From Xiphydria camelus (taxonomy: Eukaryota > Arthropoda > Insecta > Hymenoptera > Xiphydriidae), in assembly GCA_963678675.1 (NCBI GenBank), contig OY783194.1, forward strand, positions 13,777,207 to 13,841,206: a DNA stretch of 64,000 nt, written 5' to 3'. Below are positions 24,106 to 34,565 of this stretch, one piece after another. The stretch's first letter is position 1, and every line of letters begins with the position of its first letter. The notes under the pieces are model-generated. The model made no database searches, had not been told where the DNA came from, and worked only from the letters and a program-made list of their open reading frames with translations. The position numbers and the translations under genes were made by a program.

Positions 24106-24205
24106 TGGGTATTTGTCAGATATGTCGTAAAGACATGTATAATGATGTTAAAATTGCTTCAAATGTAGAAAATGAAGACCCAAGCACGAAGTGAGTTTAC
24201 TAATT

Positions 24206-24798
24206 ACACAGGTTTACAAAAAAAAAGTCCGGACTATTTGACCATGGTATTCCGAGGTATATTTGCGTCCTGAATCCGATCCCGAGGTCATCTGAGCCCC
24301 ATCACGTCAGAAAAATGAGATTTCAAGGTCATTTAGAGGTTAAAATGACCATTTTTTGGAACTGGATCCGGGACAATTTCTCAAGCGACCTGTTGAGTTG
24401 GAGGGTAGCTGTTTAGGTCTTGAATACCTTCCAAACATTGGAATAGAGTCCTAAATCTCGACCGGGACTATCACAGAACCACCCCAGTGGATAAAATGTT
24501 GCCATGATCGTTGTATCTCGCGGATTACGATCTCCCTGTCAAGGCATCCAATTCCGGCGATCCGTTCACTGTGACAGTGGACCCAGCACTGACCGTAATG
24601 GCCTTAGAACCTTGGAGTCATGCTCTGGGTGCTGCTCAGGGCAGTCCCATTTCCTTATTTATTTATTTCGAAATCTCGTTTTTCTGACGTGATGGGGCTC
24701 AGATGACCTCGGGATCGGATTCAGGACGCAAAAATACCTCGGAATACCATGGTCCGGTCAAATAGTCCGGACTTTTTTTTTGTTGTAAACCTGTGTTA
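24206..24798. mobile_element. foldback MITE in the loop of the older foldback
   Basis: The left end ACACAGGTTTAC, then a run of A and AGTCCGGACTATTTGACC, is inverted at 24640-24798. Arms are about 120 bp. The ends resemble those of the element at 34566-35460 (ACACAG...CTGTGT). The middle (24360-24640) has short open frames without recognisable homology. Confidence 0.75.
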
Positions 24799-25866
24799 TT
24801 TTTATATTTTATTGTATAATTAATTGCTATACTGTAACACCTTCTTTAATAGTGAACCACGAATAAACTTCCAAGTAATTATAACTGTTCACTGTTCAAA
24901 TCCAATATTTACATTCAGTTAAAAATTCAATTCGTTCCCTGGAAGGTATTACAGTATAGCAATTAATTATCGGTATTAACTATCTTGGGTCTTGGGTGCT
25001 TGGGTCTTCATTTTCTACATTTGAAGCAATTTTAACATCATTATACATGTCCTTACGACATATTTGACAAATATATCGATCAATGTATTCTTCGAATTTT
25101 TTATTCCACTTGGCAGTAACGCGCGAGGAACAACTTATGACGAACACAATTATGACCTTTCCTTTTCAAAGGATTACAACATTCCTTCGGTCGAAAGATT
25201 TTCACTAAATGATATTGAAACACCGAATAGTTTTTAAGCAAGTATACCGCACGAGCACCATCAGCAACCTGACAAGAAAACTGTCTATGTTTGCCAAACT
25301 CGGAAAATCATGTTCATGCAAGTTCAAACGGTTTTTGCTCAAGTTTGCGCGGCCATCAAGTTGCCGCGGACGCCAGTAGCGGAGCGCGCCGCGCGATCTA
25401 CGAGCGCACCGCGTAACTAACAATTTCGTATCTCCGGAATGAAGAAAAAGTACAAAGTTCTCTTTGCAGATTATAAAAGGCCAACGTTTGCCGCATGAAT
25501 TGATGTAAGTTTCATTTTTTTATAGCGTGAAGACCGCAAGAAAAATTGCAATTGTTTTAAAAAAATTAATGCAAAATACATTTTTTAAAACAATTTCTCC
25601 TCAAGCAAATATTTATTCGATAGTGTAAACATTGCTTTATCAGTGTGCAAAATTTCAAGTAATTATCTAAAGTAGTTTAAGAGAAAACGATTTTTCGTTT
25701 TAATTGCGCTTCAAAGTTTGATTGTTAATAACATTAACAAATAACAGAATTTTCACGAAATATTAATACGGTAACGTAAGTGCCATATTCCCTTCGCAAT
25801 AGAGTTATTATTTCCGAAATCCGCGATTTAGTGGAAATTTCGAGTCCGACTTGACATGGCTTGACT

Positions 25867-26500
25867 CTTATATTAAATTAAGTAATAGGTCCAGAGACTT
25901 TTTTGTATGCTTATTTAACCCTAGATAGCTAATCTTCCTTTATATTATAGGAAGGTTAGCTATCTATTGTTAAATATCTCAAAAACTATTGAGAAGTTAT
26001 CGAGACATACTCCGGAAAAAATTTATAGAATTTCAAGACGAAACGATTGGTTTTTATCTCATTTTGTTACGATGAATGGTTCTCGAGATATCGCATTTTG
26101 TATATAAATACGCGCCGTACACCCGCGCGCTCTTGTACTCAAATGCCTCTAACTTCACTAAAAATTGATATTTTTGGATGATTTTTGTTTTGTTTTAAAG
26201 GTAATGAAATATTGTAATCATCAGAATCAAAAACTCGGACACTTGTAAAGAAAAGTGGACAACAAAGTTGATTTTCTCGGCCCGTCTACTGTATTAGAAG
26301 GCGCGCAGGCGAACCATTACATGACTAGTGATGTCACGGCGCGGCGTGCCGCTCGACCGGCTGTTTCAAATGGGCGGAGTTTATCGCAAACTTTATTAAT
26401 CTTTCACGGCTTAATTTCGCGTCAGAAAAAAAAATTAAAAAACACGTTCCAACTTTTTTTACGTGCTCAATCCATTTATGATGTAAAAAAAATATGTGCA
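25867..26500. other. no gene recognised; one small hairpin
   Basis: At 25922-25967 an imperfect hairpin pairs TAGATAGCTAA with TTAGCTATCTA. The remainder, including open frame 26255-26551, has no family signature until the DDE relic begins near 26505. Confidence 0.45.
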
Positions 26501-26504
26501 AACA

Positions 26505-27239
26505 CCCAATTGCTTATATTGACGGCACCTACTCATACATATATAATATAAAAGCAGTAACTTTCGCGTGCTACGCCAATCATACTGCCTGCATAAGGGT
26601 CGTCATCTAGTCAAACCTAGTCTGATTGTTGCTCCAGACGGTTACATTCTTGACATTCACGGCCCTTACTTTTCAGACTCATGCAATAACGATGCGCAAA
26701 TGTTGAGAAATGAACTTGAACAGAACATGAACGGCTTAAGGCAATGGTTCCGAGAAGGGGACATCATCGTCGTAGATCGGGACTATCGCGACGCCAGACC
26801 AATGCTTCAAGCTTTAGGCATCGAATATAAGATGCCAGCTCTTCTTCAACGGGAACACACGATTGTGACTCCGCATATTCATCATCTCAGTGATTTTTAC
26901 CGTATTGCGGGATATACAGATATCATCGGCCCCCCAATACTTATGCAAGGTGCTAATGCGGAATTAGCCAGAGAGCTCCTGGTAAAATCAAGGGAAGTTA
27001 ACATCGTACAAGCGCGAGTTGAGCCACAAAATTTCCGAACTAGAAATGCTCACTGGGTACAACTGAACCAACATCAGTTGCCTGACTTTCCACGTCTTAC
27101 ACTGGACTTCCTGAGAGACCTGACAGTTAGAACATACCAGATAAGCTTGGCTCCATCCTATGTTCAAGACAGACTGTAGCGCGAGGGTCAAGAAGAATAT
27201 CAACTGGATGTTCTCATTGATGAACCGGGTTTCATGAGA
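26505..27239 (+). pseudogene. DDE_Tnp_4-like transposase pseudogene
   Basis: The stretch IDGTYSYI (about 26520) supplies a first aspartate. After a frameshift near 26550 the main frame runs 26568-27179: YCLHKGRHLVKP, GPYFSDS and VVDRDYRD (second aspartate). Later blocks are DFYRIAGY, NIVQARVEP, LDFLRDLTVRTYQISLAPSY. A TAG at 27177-27179 interrupts the last piece, which continues in frame with EYQLDVLIDEPGF. This is a multi-copy insect DDE-superfamily protein. From memory of the family, a central block with the third catalytic acid lies between MPALLQ and HIHHLSDFYR, and it appears deleted here. Inactive. Confidence 0.7.
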
Positions 27240-27715
27240 GTAAGGCCGGGTGTCCACCGGATCGGGCCGACCACAATCGTCCAGATTTTGATCGCGCGAC
27301 GAAGATCGTTCACACATATATTTCAACCGGTACCTACGTGTCCACCGACTTGATTTCAGTCCTGACCGATTGCAGTCGGACGACATCAGTCGTACAAAAT
27401 GCTGCGTGCACGATCTTAATTGGCAGTCGGCTTCCGACCAGTGTGGTTGATGTGTTCAAGTTTGAAGGCGGATATAAATGCAATGCTTTGCAAAAGTCTA
27501 CGTACAGTAAGAAAAATATACAAAATCGACTGATAAATGTAGGAATTGAAAAATAAAGAGTAGATTACAATAATTCTGCTGTTTATGTAATGTAGTATTT
27601 GACTACAGAACACGAAACCTACAATAATTATAAAAAAGAAATAATAAAAAAAAGTCCGAAGGGTATCCAAAAATCCGTTTCAAACATTTTCGTACAGAGT
27701 TACATTAGTATTTTT
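27240..27715. other. possible MITE fragment, otherwise unassigned
   Basis: Bases 27243-27450 have a GC-richer sequence with 'taaggccgggtgtccaccgg' and internal inverted words ('cagtcctgaccgattgcag', 'gacgacatcagtc'), as in small DNA elements, but a second terminus was not found. The rest is AT-rich. Confidence 0.3.
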
Positions 27716-28313
27716 TGCAGACCACCCTTGAGCCGATATCACCGCTTCCAATCTTCGAGGCACTGACGCTACCAATTTTTGGGTAATGTCCAGTTTAATA
27801 TTTTGCCATTCCAAAACCAACAACTCTTTTAATTATGCTTTATATCGTGCTTTCTTACCCTTCTTCCGAGTTCAGGCCATACATTTTCTATCGGATTTAA
27901 GTCTGACGATTGTGGAGTGGTTTGTAAAAAATGCGGAATTGTAAATGCTATAAATTGCTGTACTATGTAAGCAGTATGTTTACGATCATTATCCTGTTAG
28001 AAATAAAAATTATCTCCTAAGCCAAGTTTCTGAGCATTTTCGTGAACGTTATTTTTCAATATATTCAAGTTAACCGTTTTGTCCATCGTGTCTAAGAATT
28101 ATCAAGTTTCTTAGGCCCGCTCTGCTGCCATAAAACCCTAGACGAGTATTCCACCACCTCAATATTTCACTGTTGCTTGTAAATTTTTCGGTAACATATC
28201 TTCGCCCCTTTTTCTCCAAACTAATTTTCTCCCATCGCATCCAAAAATATTATATTTAGACTCATTAAAAAGTAGTACTTTTGACCAAAATTCATAATTC
28301 TTATTAACATATT
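27716..28313 (-). pseudogene. Tc1/mariner transposase relic, C-terminal half
   Basis: On the minus strand: NKNYEFWSKVLLFNESKYN, VWRKRGED, QDNDRKHTAYIVQQF (second aspartate region) and SSDLNPIENVWPELGR (third acid, DD34E-like), with several stops and frameshifts. The N-terminal half lies at 34013-34362. The two halves were separated by the long-TIR element 28316-34010. Confidence 0.8.
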
Positions 28314-28960
28314 TAGTACACGTAAATTAGACGTATAAACATGGAATAGGAGAAATAATTTATAAAGTTTTCATATTACGTATACATTTTCCTAATGGGA
28401 TCAGGAACAAAATCCTACAAAGTTCCCAATTGTCCAGTGTCCGCAACATCCCTTATTTTGCAAAAAACCACCCGCGGATCGTACATTATGTCGGTTTTTC
28501 TCAATTTCCTCGTAAACCGTTGTTCAAACGTAAAAAATGTATAGAACCATAAATGTTTGCCATTAAATTCTACACAAAAATTGTTCTATAAATATGTTAG
28601 CTAATCCTTACTGAATTCTCGAAAAATACGTTTAAAGTTAAGGATAGTTTTTAGCAGGCCGTTAAAATATGTCAAGTTCAGCGAGGCGTCAACGCACTTG
28701 TGACACAAGCTTGTGGTATGCGCTACGGTGGATTATTTACGGATTTTAGTCAGTGTTAAAAATGTGTATTATTATTATTATTTTTGCATCCTTGTACGAA
28801 ATTTTTAACAAAGTTCCAGAACGAACTGCTGACTTGAGCGATCATTGCGAATTTGTAGTGGATGGTGGTAATTTGATTCACAGTGTGGCATGACCAAAAC
28901 AGGGTACATTTCATGACATTTACTCGGCCTATGTTAACTTTATACGTAAACACTATCTGT

Positions 28961-29660
28961 AAAAAAAGGCGGCATGTTCATTCAGTGCCAACAAAAATTG
29001 ATACGTAAAATACTCTCCAAAAAAGATTTGAAATCAATTAAGATCGCCATGTTCAAGAGTTGTATATAAAAAGTAAAAGGCATCATTTGAAAGGGAAATT
29101 ATTGTAAATCAAGTGACTACAAAATTCGACTAAAAAAATGTATAAAAAAATTTTAATAAAAAAGAACTTGCCGCGTTTAAGTTTTCATATTTTGTCCACT
29201 ATACCGAATAATTGGTAGTGCTTGGACGGTGTTAAAGTGATTCATAAATTGCACTGCCGAAGTCAAATTCAGAGAAATTCAGAAGGCCAACGCCTGATGG
29301 GTTCCTCGTACGACATTCGGTATACTGGTGGTATCATATAAGTGTATGAATTTATTTAAAATCATAAGTGCATAAACATCGAGTATAATTCTGTGTCTGA
29401 ATTTTTTATTTTGAAGGGAAAAAACGGGTCGTTCTTTTTTATTAAAATTTGTTTATAAATTTTTTTAGTCGAATTTTGTAGTCACTTGATTTACAATAAT
29501 TTCGCTTTCAAATGATGCCTTTTACTTTTTATATATAACTTGAACATGGCGATCTTAATTGATTTCAAATCTTTTTTGGAGAGGATTTTACGTATCAATT
29601 TTTGTTGGCACTGAATGAACATGCCGCCTTTTTTTACAGAGAATCTGTTTTTGTAGGGGG
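28961..29660. mobile_element. foldback, left-truncated copy (pair of 47412-48100)
   Basis: Arms of about 220 bp start CTGTAAAAAAAGGCGGCATG and are inverted at 29440-29645. The right end has 'gtttttgtaggggg'. The left end is missing about 20 bp compared with the copy at 47412. Right-flanking sequence (29661-29735) also matches that copy's flank. Confidence 0.75.
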
Positions 29661-29734
29661 ATTTCATTACTTTTTGGAATTTATTCATGAGGAGAATACG
29701 TACATGTAGGAAAATAGCTTTTTATTACTAAGTG

Positions 29735-30425
29735 TATTATTGCAGAACGAGTAGGTTAGAAGATTTTCATGAAGACTCACGATTTTCTGACATGTCATCT
29801 CGTACAGGTGCAACCGAAGAGGATCTAGCTCATGTCCTGTCCGTAAAAAGATGACTCGATGGATCGGAGAATGTCAGTCTTGTCACCGAGCGCCTTTCAC
29901 CCATAGTACTTTCATTGCAATATGCGATTTTCGTTTAAACTATTCCTGCTCTAAGTAACTTTTACTTCTTTCAAAGCATTTACCTTGTATGAAGTGTTGA
30001 TCGTAGGGGGCAACGATCAATGATTGTGACTAATCGTAGACAAATTATTCCTGCGATGATGTTCCAGTTGCACACCAATTGCCTTTTAGTTTTAATAGAC
30101 GAACTTGTCTACGACGAGTCTCTATTATCGATCGCTGCCTCCTACCACGAACAGTTCATAAAAGGTGATTACCTTGAAAGATGTAAAAGTTATTTAACGC
30201 TGGAATAGTTGAATGAAACGAGAAGCGCGTATTACAATTGATGTACCGTGGGTAATAGGCGCTCGGTGACAAGCCTGACATTCTCCGATGTCCATCGAGT
30301 CATCTTTTTACGGACAGGACACGAGCTAGATCCTCTTCGGTTGCACCTGTACGAAATGACATATCAGAAAATCGTGAGTCTTTACGAAAATCTTTTAACC
30401 TACTCGTTCTCCAGTAATACTTACA
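29735..30425. mobile_element. foldback, about 200-bp arms (pair of 50100-50935)
   Basis: 'acgagtaggttagaag' near 29750 is inverted near 30400. The arms carry 'atgtcctgtccgtaaaaag' and 'caccgagcgcc'. A related palindrome sits inside the element at 49850-51239. Confidence 0.7.
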
Positions 30426-30734
30426 ATTAATATACCTGGAAGTTGAAGCAACAGGATTGCCGTACCTTTGGTCCAATATTGAAAATAAATCTTCTCAAGG
30501 CTGAATACGACTTGGGTATGTTTCAGCGTACAATTAGCTAGATCCAGCTCGACGAATGAACTATTCCGACTGGTTTTTGGAACGGCAAGTGGACGATCCC
30601 TCGTTCGTCAGAAGATTTTGTTCACACATGAATCGAAATTCTACAACGAAGGATTAGTGAATAATCACAACGCCCACTATTGGTCCGTGAGAAATCCTCA
30701 CTGGGTAGAAGAAGTCGAAGGCGATGGAGTGGAG

Positions 30735-31460
30735 GTTTTACCTCTAATATGCCGGAATTAAAAATCTCTAGAACTCTGCGGTACAATGCCACGGTAGGAA
30801 TATCAAATTCTACCGACATGACATGCTTCGACAAGGTCTGTATCAACTTTAGCGGTATATTGGGGGCACTGCACTAATCCTGTGGCACATTTTTCTATCT
30901 GGGAAAGCCGTGGTAGAAAAGTAGGAGATACGATAGAATTGGATTACAATAATGAAGTAATTATTTTATTATCTTTTCTTTATCGATATATTCCTCCTTT
31001 CGTATTATCAAAAGTTCCAATTATATATTATCGGAACGCTGTACAGCTGTACTACCATAATAATATGCTTTCCCAGATAGAAAAATGTGCCACAGGATTA
31101 GTGCAGTGCCCCCAATATACCGCTAAAGTTGATACAGACCTTGTCGAAGCATGTCATGTCGGTAGAACCTGATATTCCTACCGTGGCATTGTACCGCAAA
31201 GTTCTAGAGATTTTTAATTCCGGCATATTGGAGGTAAAAAAAATGCATGTATACTGTCAGTACGGGAAGACGGTATATTATCGGAACGCTGTACAGCTGT
31301 ACTACCATAATAATATGCTTTCCCAGATAGAAAAATGTGCCACAGGATTAGTGCAGTGCCCCCAATATACCGCTAAAGTTGATACAGACCTTGTCGAAGC
31401 ATGTCATGTCGGTAGAACCTGATATTCATACCGTGGCATTGTACCGCAATTCTAGAGAAT
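30735..31460. repeat. inverted plus tandem duplication, 249-bp period
   Basis: The segment 31027-31210 is repeated almost unchanged at 31276-31460, and its second half occurs inverted at 30735-30905. It contains an open stretch (LSQIEKCATGLVQCPQY) in both direct copies. I do not recognise a protein. Confidence 0.75.
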
Positions 31461-31496
31461 TCTTTTCTACCTAGGTTGATTTTTGACTGCGAAGAA

Positions 31497-32387
31497 AAAT
31501 CAAATTTCCATCAATCCGTCCCGTTCTCGTATGGCGCTGAAAACAAAAAATAGAATAACCACAAAGATATATGTTCTGTATAAGGGATGAAAATGAGGTT
31601 AAGACAGTCAGTTAGGAAGTAACTTATCTGATACCACTTCTTCCGAGATACAGATGTCTCCTTTCCTGCTCTTCATGCACCAGCAACCAGAGAAAAATGA
31701 CACTGCTTCCGTGCACTATCTTGATTATTAAAAAAAAATCCAAACGATTGATAATAGCTAGCTGTCAGAGCGTCTGTCACATTCACCACTATTGAGATTC
31801 ACTACTCCGATTACACTGAATTTTTACTTTTTATTAACAAGCGCGTCCGAGGATCGAAAAAAATACGAGGGAAATCGTTTCGTGAATGGAAATATTTTAT
31901 TAATTTTGAAAAACAACTAAACATTCAAGGAATATATTCTCTCACACACTCTCACATACATTTGATGGCGTATGCGTATGGCCGCATCTGTGTACACATT
32001 TCCGACCATGGCCGAATATCGCCGAAGACAGGCGGAATTTTTGTCAGATTTTGACATATATATATCGCCCGAGAAATCGGATTCTCGACTTTTGAGGCGC
32101 GAGGGGCGTGGCTTCGCGTTGCTAAGGAAAAAATCTGTTAATATGTAACTTACAACATTTACTCTGGTCTCTATCGATAGAGAATAGTCGATTTATATGG
32201 CGTAACTAAGCATAGTTTTGGTTATAACCGTATATATATATTGAGAAAATTCGATGTTAAAATTGAGGGGTGAAGGGGGCAGACATTTTTCCTGTAAAGA
32301 TACACGGGTGCTCGCGGCGACAGCGCTGGCGGCGTCGTTCTGACGACTTGAATGAACATGCCGCGAGACACTACCGTGTCTCTTGAT
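31497..32387. repeat. repeat R core, copy B
   Basis: Colinear with copy A (3040-3894) and copy C. Ends with the hairpin GAGACAC-tacc-GTGTCTC and 'ttgat' at 32387, where CXC-gene sequence begins. The TA at 32196-32197 is the unoccupied site of the foldback in copy C. Confidence 0.8.
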
Positions 32388-32494
32388 GGTCACTATGTAA
32401 CTTATTACAAAGTCTTGAACGACAAAAACGACTCCTGAAGCCCACTTCGGCTACAATTGCATTCAGTGAAAACACACCAATACACGATCAATAA

Positions 32495-33480
32495 AAGATA
32501 TTGTTAAGTAATATATTTAACAAAGATCGTTTAATTTCTCAACTTGTCGAGAGGCTAAATTCTAAGAATATTAATACTCTTACTGCTTTAGACGATGCTG
32601 ACTTACTAATCGTTACAACCGCCATCGATCTATCAAGTCAACACGACACTGTAGTTGTAGTTGGTCAGGATGTCGATCTTCTTTCTCTTATATTGCTCTT
32701 GCTCCTCAAGATAAGGATATTTTGTTTTGGAAACCAGCCCAAGGAAATATAAAAAGAGAAGGATTTATAGATCTTCTGATATGCAATCATCCAATGTTAA
32801 TAAAAATATTAAAGAAACTTCTTTTTGCACATGCGTTTAGTGGTTGTGATACCACTTTTGCGTTTTTCTGAAAAGGCAAATCTGAAATCGTAAACATATT
32901 AAACAAGAGAATGGATTTGGAAGATGTATATATTTTCAATAGTTTTCAATCTACGAAAGAGCAAATTGAAAGTGCTAGTGAGAAATTCACACTTGCGTTA
33001 AAGCTGAGCGGAAAGAAACTTCTTTGAATAGCTACAGATTTATTTATTTTAATAAGTTGGTTGGCCAATCCAATCATGCCGTAATTTTGTGTAGATTACC
33101 ACCAACATCTGCAGCATCAAAACAGCATTCTTACTGGGTATTTCACCAAATTCAATCTTGGCGAGGAAAAGATATACAGCCAACGCGCGCAGTGGGGTTG
33201 GAAAAAAATGGGCAACATTTTATCACCAGTTTTTACTACCGTGGCGTCGGCTCCGATTTTTGTTCTGAAAGTTATATCGTGCAGCTGTAAAAAGGGTTGT
33301 GTTAAGCGATGTGCATGTCTTAGACTTGGATTACATAGTTCAAACATGTGCTCCAACTGCCATATACAGGGTTGGTTCAATGCACCACCTGCCGAGATAT
33401 TTTATATATATTAAGAAGATATTAAATGAAGAGGACCTAACAAATGAATTAAAAAAAACATGTTAGTGGATTAGGCCTAT
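32495..33480 (+). pseudogene. PIN-like/CXC-domain protein relic
   Basis: Pieces in order: LVERLNSKNINTL, DDADLLIVTTAIDL, VVVGQDVDLLSLI (acidic motifs like those of XPG/FEN-type PIN domains), LLFAHAFSGCDTTF, a mid-region with several stops (FNSFQSTKEQIESA), WGWKK, and the CXC cluster ISCSCKKGCVKRCACLRLGL with CSNC (about 33270-33360). It ends near a WIRPIED box (about 33465), like the copies at 12.09 kb and 37.0/39.4 kb. The 5-prime part is cut by repeat R copy B. At least five interruptions make it non-functional. The shared 3-prime flank ('ctcatgg-tggtgt') with the giant foldback shows common descent. Confidence 0.75.
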
Positions 33481-34012
33481 TGAGGACACCATTTAAAAAT
33501 AACGCTCCGGGAGCTCTACCTCATGGGTGGTGTGGAAACGAGCTCAAATTAGAAAATGCATAGTTATAATGCTCTAAAATCCCTTTCAAATTTTAAAAAT
33601 TGACTTAGATAATACTTATGTAGCGATATTATAGCACTAGAACTATGAAAATCACTACAATTAAAGCCACATTTTACATGCTAAAAACTACACCTAACTT
33701 TGAACGTTATTTGCGGAAGTTCAGAGAGGATTAGCTAAAATGCTTATAGAATAGTTTTTGTGTAGAATTTAATGGCGAACATTTTTGGTTCTATACATTT
33801 TTTACGTTTGAATAACAGTTTACGAGGAAATTGAGAAGAACCGGCACGATGTACCATCCGGGGGTGGTTTTTTGCAAAATAAGGGATGTTGCGGACATCG
33901 GCCACGTGGGAACTTTTTGGGGATTTATTCCTACTCCCATTAGGAACATAATTTACGTAATATGAAAACTTTATAAATTATTTCTTCTAAAAAGTACTAT
34001 TTGCGTGTACTA

Positions 34013-34362
34013 ATTCTTTTGCAAACTTTAGCCGCTTTTTTCGACTGACATCTGATATACTTATAAGGTTTTTTTTGCTCTTATACCGAGCTTGCAGTAA
34101 TAGTTCGCAGACTAATCCAAATGTCTCTATTTACTTAGCGAAGAATAATCTTTTTCTCCGTCCCCGATGTTTTTCGGACGTCCACTCCTTGGTTTATATG
34201 TAAAGAATTTTCCTTCTCAAAATGCTGTACAACCGATTGAATAGTGAATCGACTTCGGTTCAATATAAATGCCATTTCCCCTTACAATTTCCCTTCCTTC
34301 CTGAAATTTATTATTAGTTCTCTTTCATTCATTGTTAATTCTTTATTTTTTACGTGATCCAT
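34013..34362 (-). pseudogene. Tc1/mariner transposase relic, N-terminal half
   Basis: From ATG 34362: NKELTMNERELIINFRKEG, then LNRSRFTIQSVVQHF, the paired helix-turn-helix start of Tc1-like transposases, followed by a stretch leading to RLKFAKE at the insertion point. It has a TAA after the first helix block and further stops. It completes the half at 27716-28313. Confidence 0.75.
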
Positions 34363-34565
34363 GATTAATTTACGTTCCGATCTAAGCCCTTCAAGAACGA
34401 TTCGCACATTGAATCATATTTCGCAATATACTAAGAACCAAACCGTTCTCTCCTCTCCGGTGACCCCTTCTTTGAAATGCTTATCTTCCAGGAAATTGCT
34501 TTGTTGCTACTGTATGAAGAGTTTTGCAACGAGTTTTCGGGTACTCTTCAGAGTTTTCATTAAAT

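Larger units (their letters stand above)
18343..24109 (-). mobile_element. near-intact DUF4806 + tnp2 DNA transposon, 5767 bp
   Basis: The TIR is about 33 bp with four mismatches, starting CCCAGGTAGCAGTG at both ends. TA duplication at 18341-18342 and 24110-24111. The pre-insertion sequence survives in the inverted arm of the host foldback (TA at 25072-25073), so the ends are exact. Both genes are on the minus strand: a six-exon DUF4806 gene, then a single-exon tnp2-like transposase. The terminal 150-250 bp at each end are filled with ACGTCA/TGACGTC motifs, the kind of subterminal array seen in CACTA elements. The TA duplication and CCC start also fit the wider CMC group. Confidence 0.9.
17571..25866. 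mobile_element. foldback element, about 0.85-kb arms, interrupted twice
   Basis: The left arm is 17571-18342 continued at 24112-24185. The right arm is 25010-25866, inverted and near-identical. Termini are GAGTCAAGCCATGTCAAG. After removing the 5.77-kb tnp2 element (plus its TA) and the MITE at 24206-24798, the ancestral element is about 1.9 kb. Both arms contain a coding-like stretch (minus 18371-17940; plus about 25120-25497) including PHEHHQQ and VYVCQTRKIMFMQVQTVFAQ, of unknown origin. The right arm has an extra GC-rich insert near 25385-25412 and a stop. No transposase is visible. I see no clear target duplication. Confidence 0.8.
28316..34010. mobile_element. 5.7-kb long-TIR element inserted in a Tc1 transposase
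   Basis: Termini GTACACGTAAATTAG and its inverse, flanked by TA at 28314-28315 and 34011-34012. TIRs are about 305 bp (28316-28620; 33700-34010), roughly 80% identical by eye. The Tc1 reading on both sides joins when the element is removed, which proves insertion. The interior contains foldback 28971-29660, foldback 29735-30425, a 249-bp tandem duplication, R copy B and a PIN-like/CXC gene relic (32495-33480). It may be the vehicle of the CXC gene, or a non-autonomous element with nested passengers. Confidence 0.8.
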
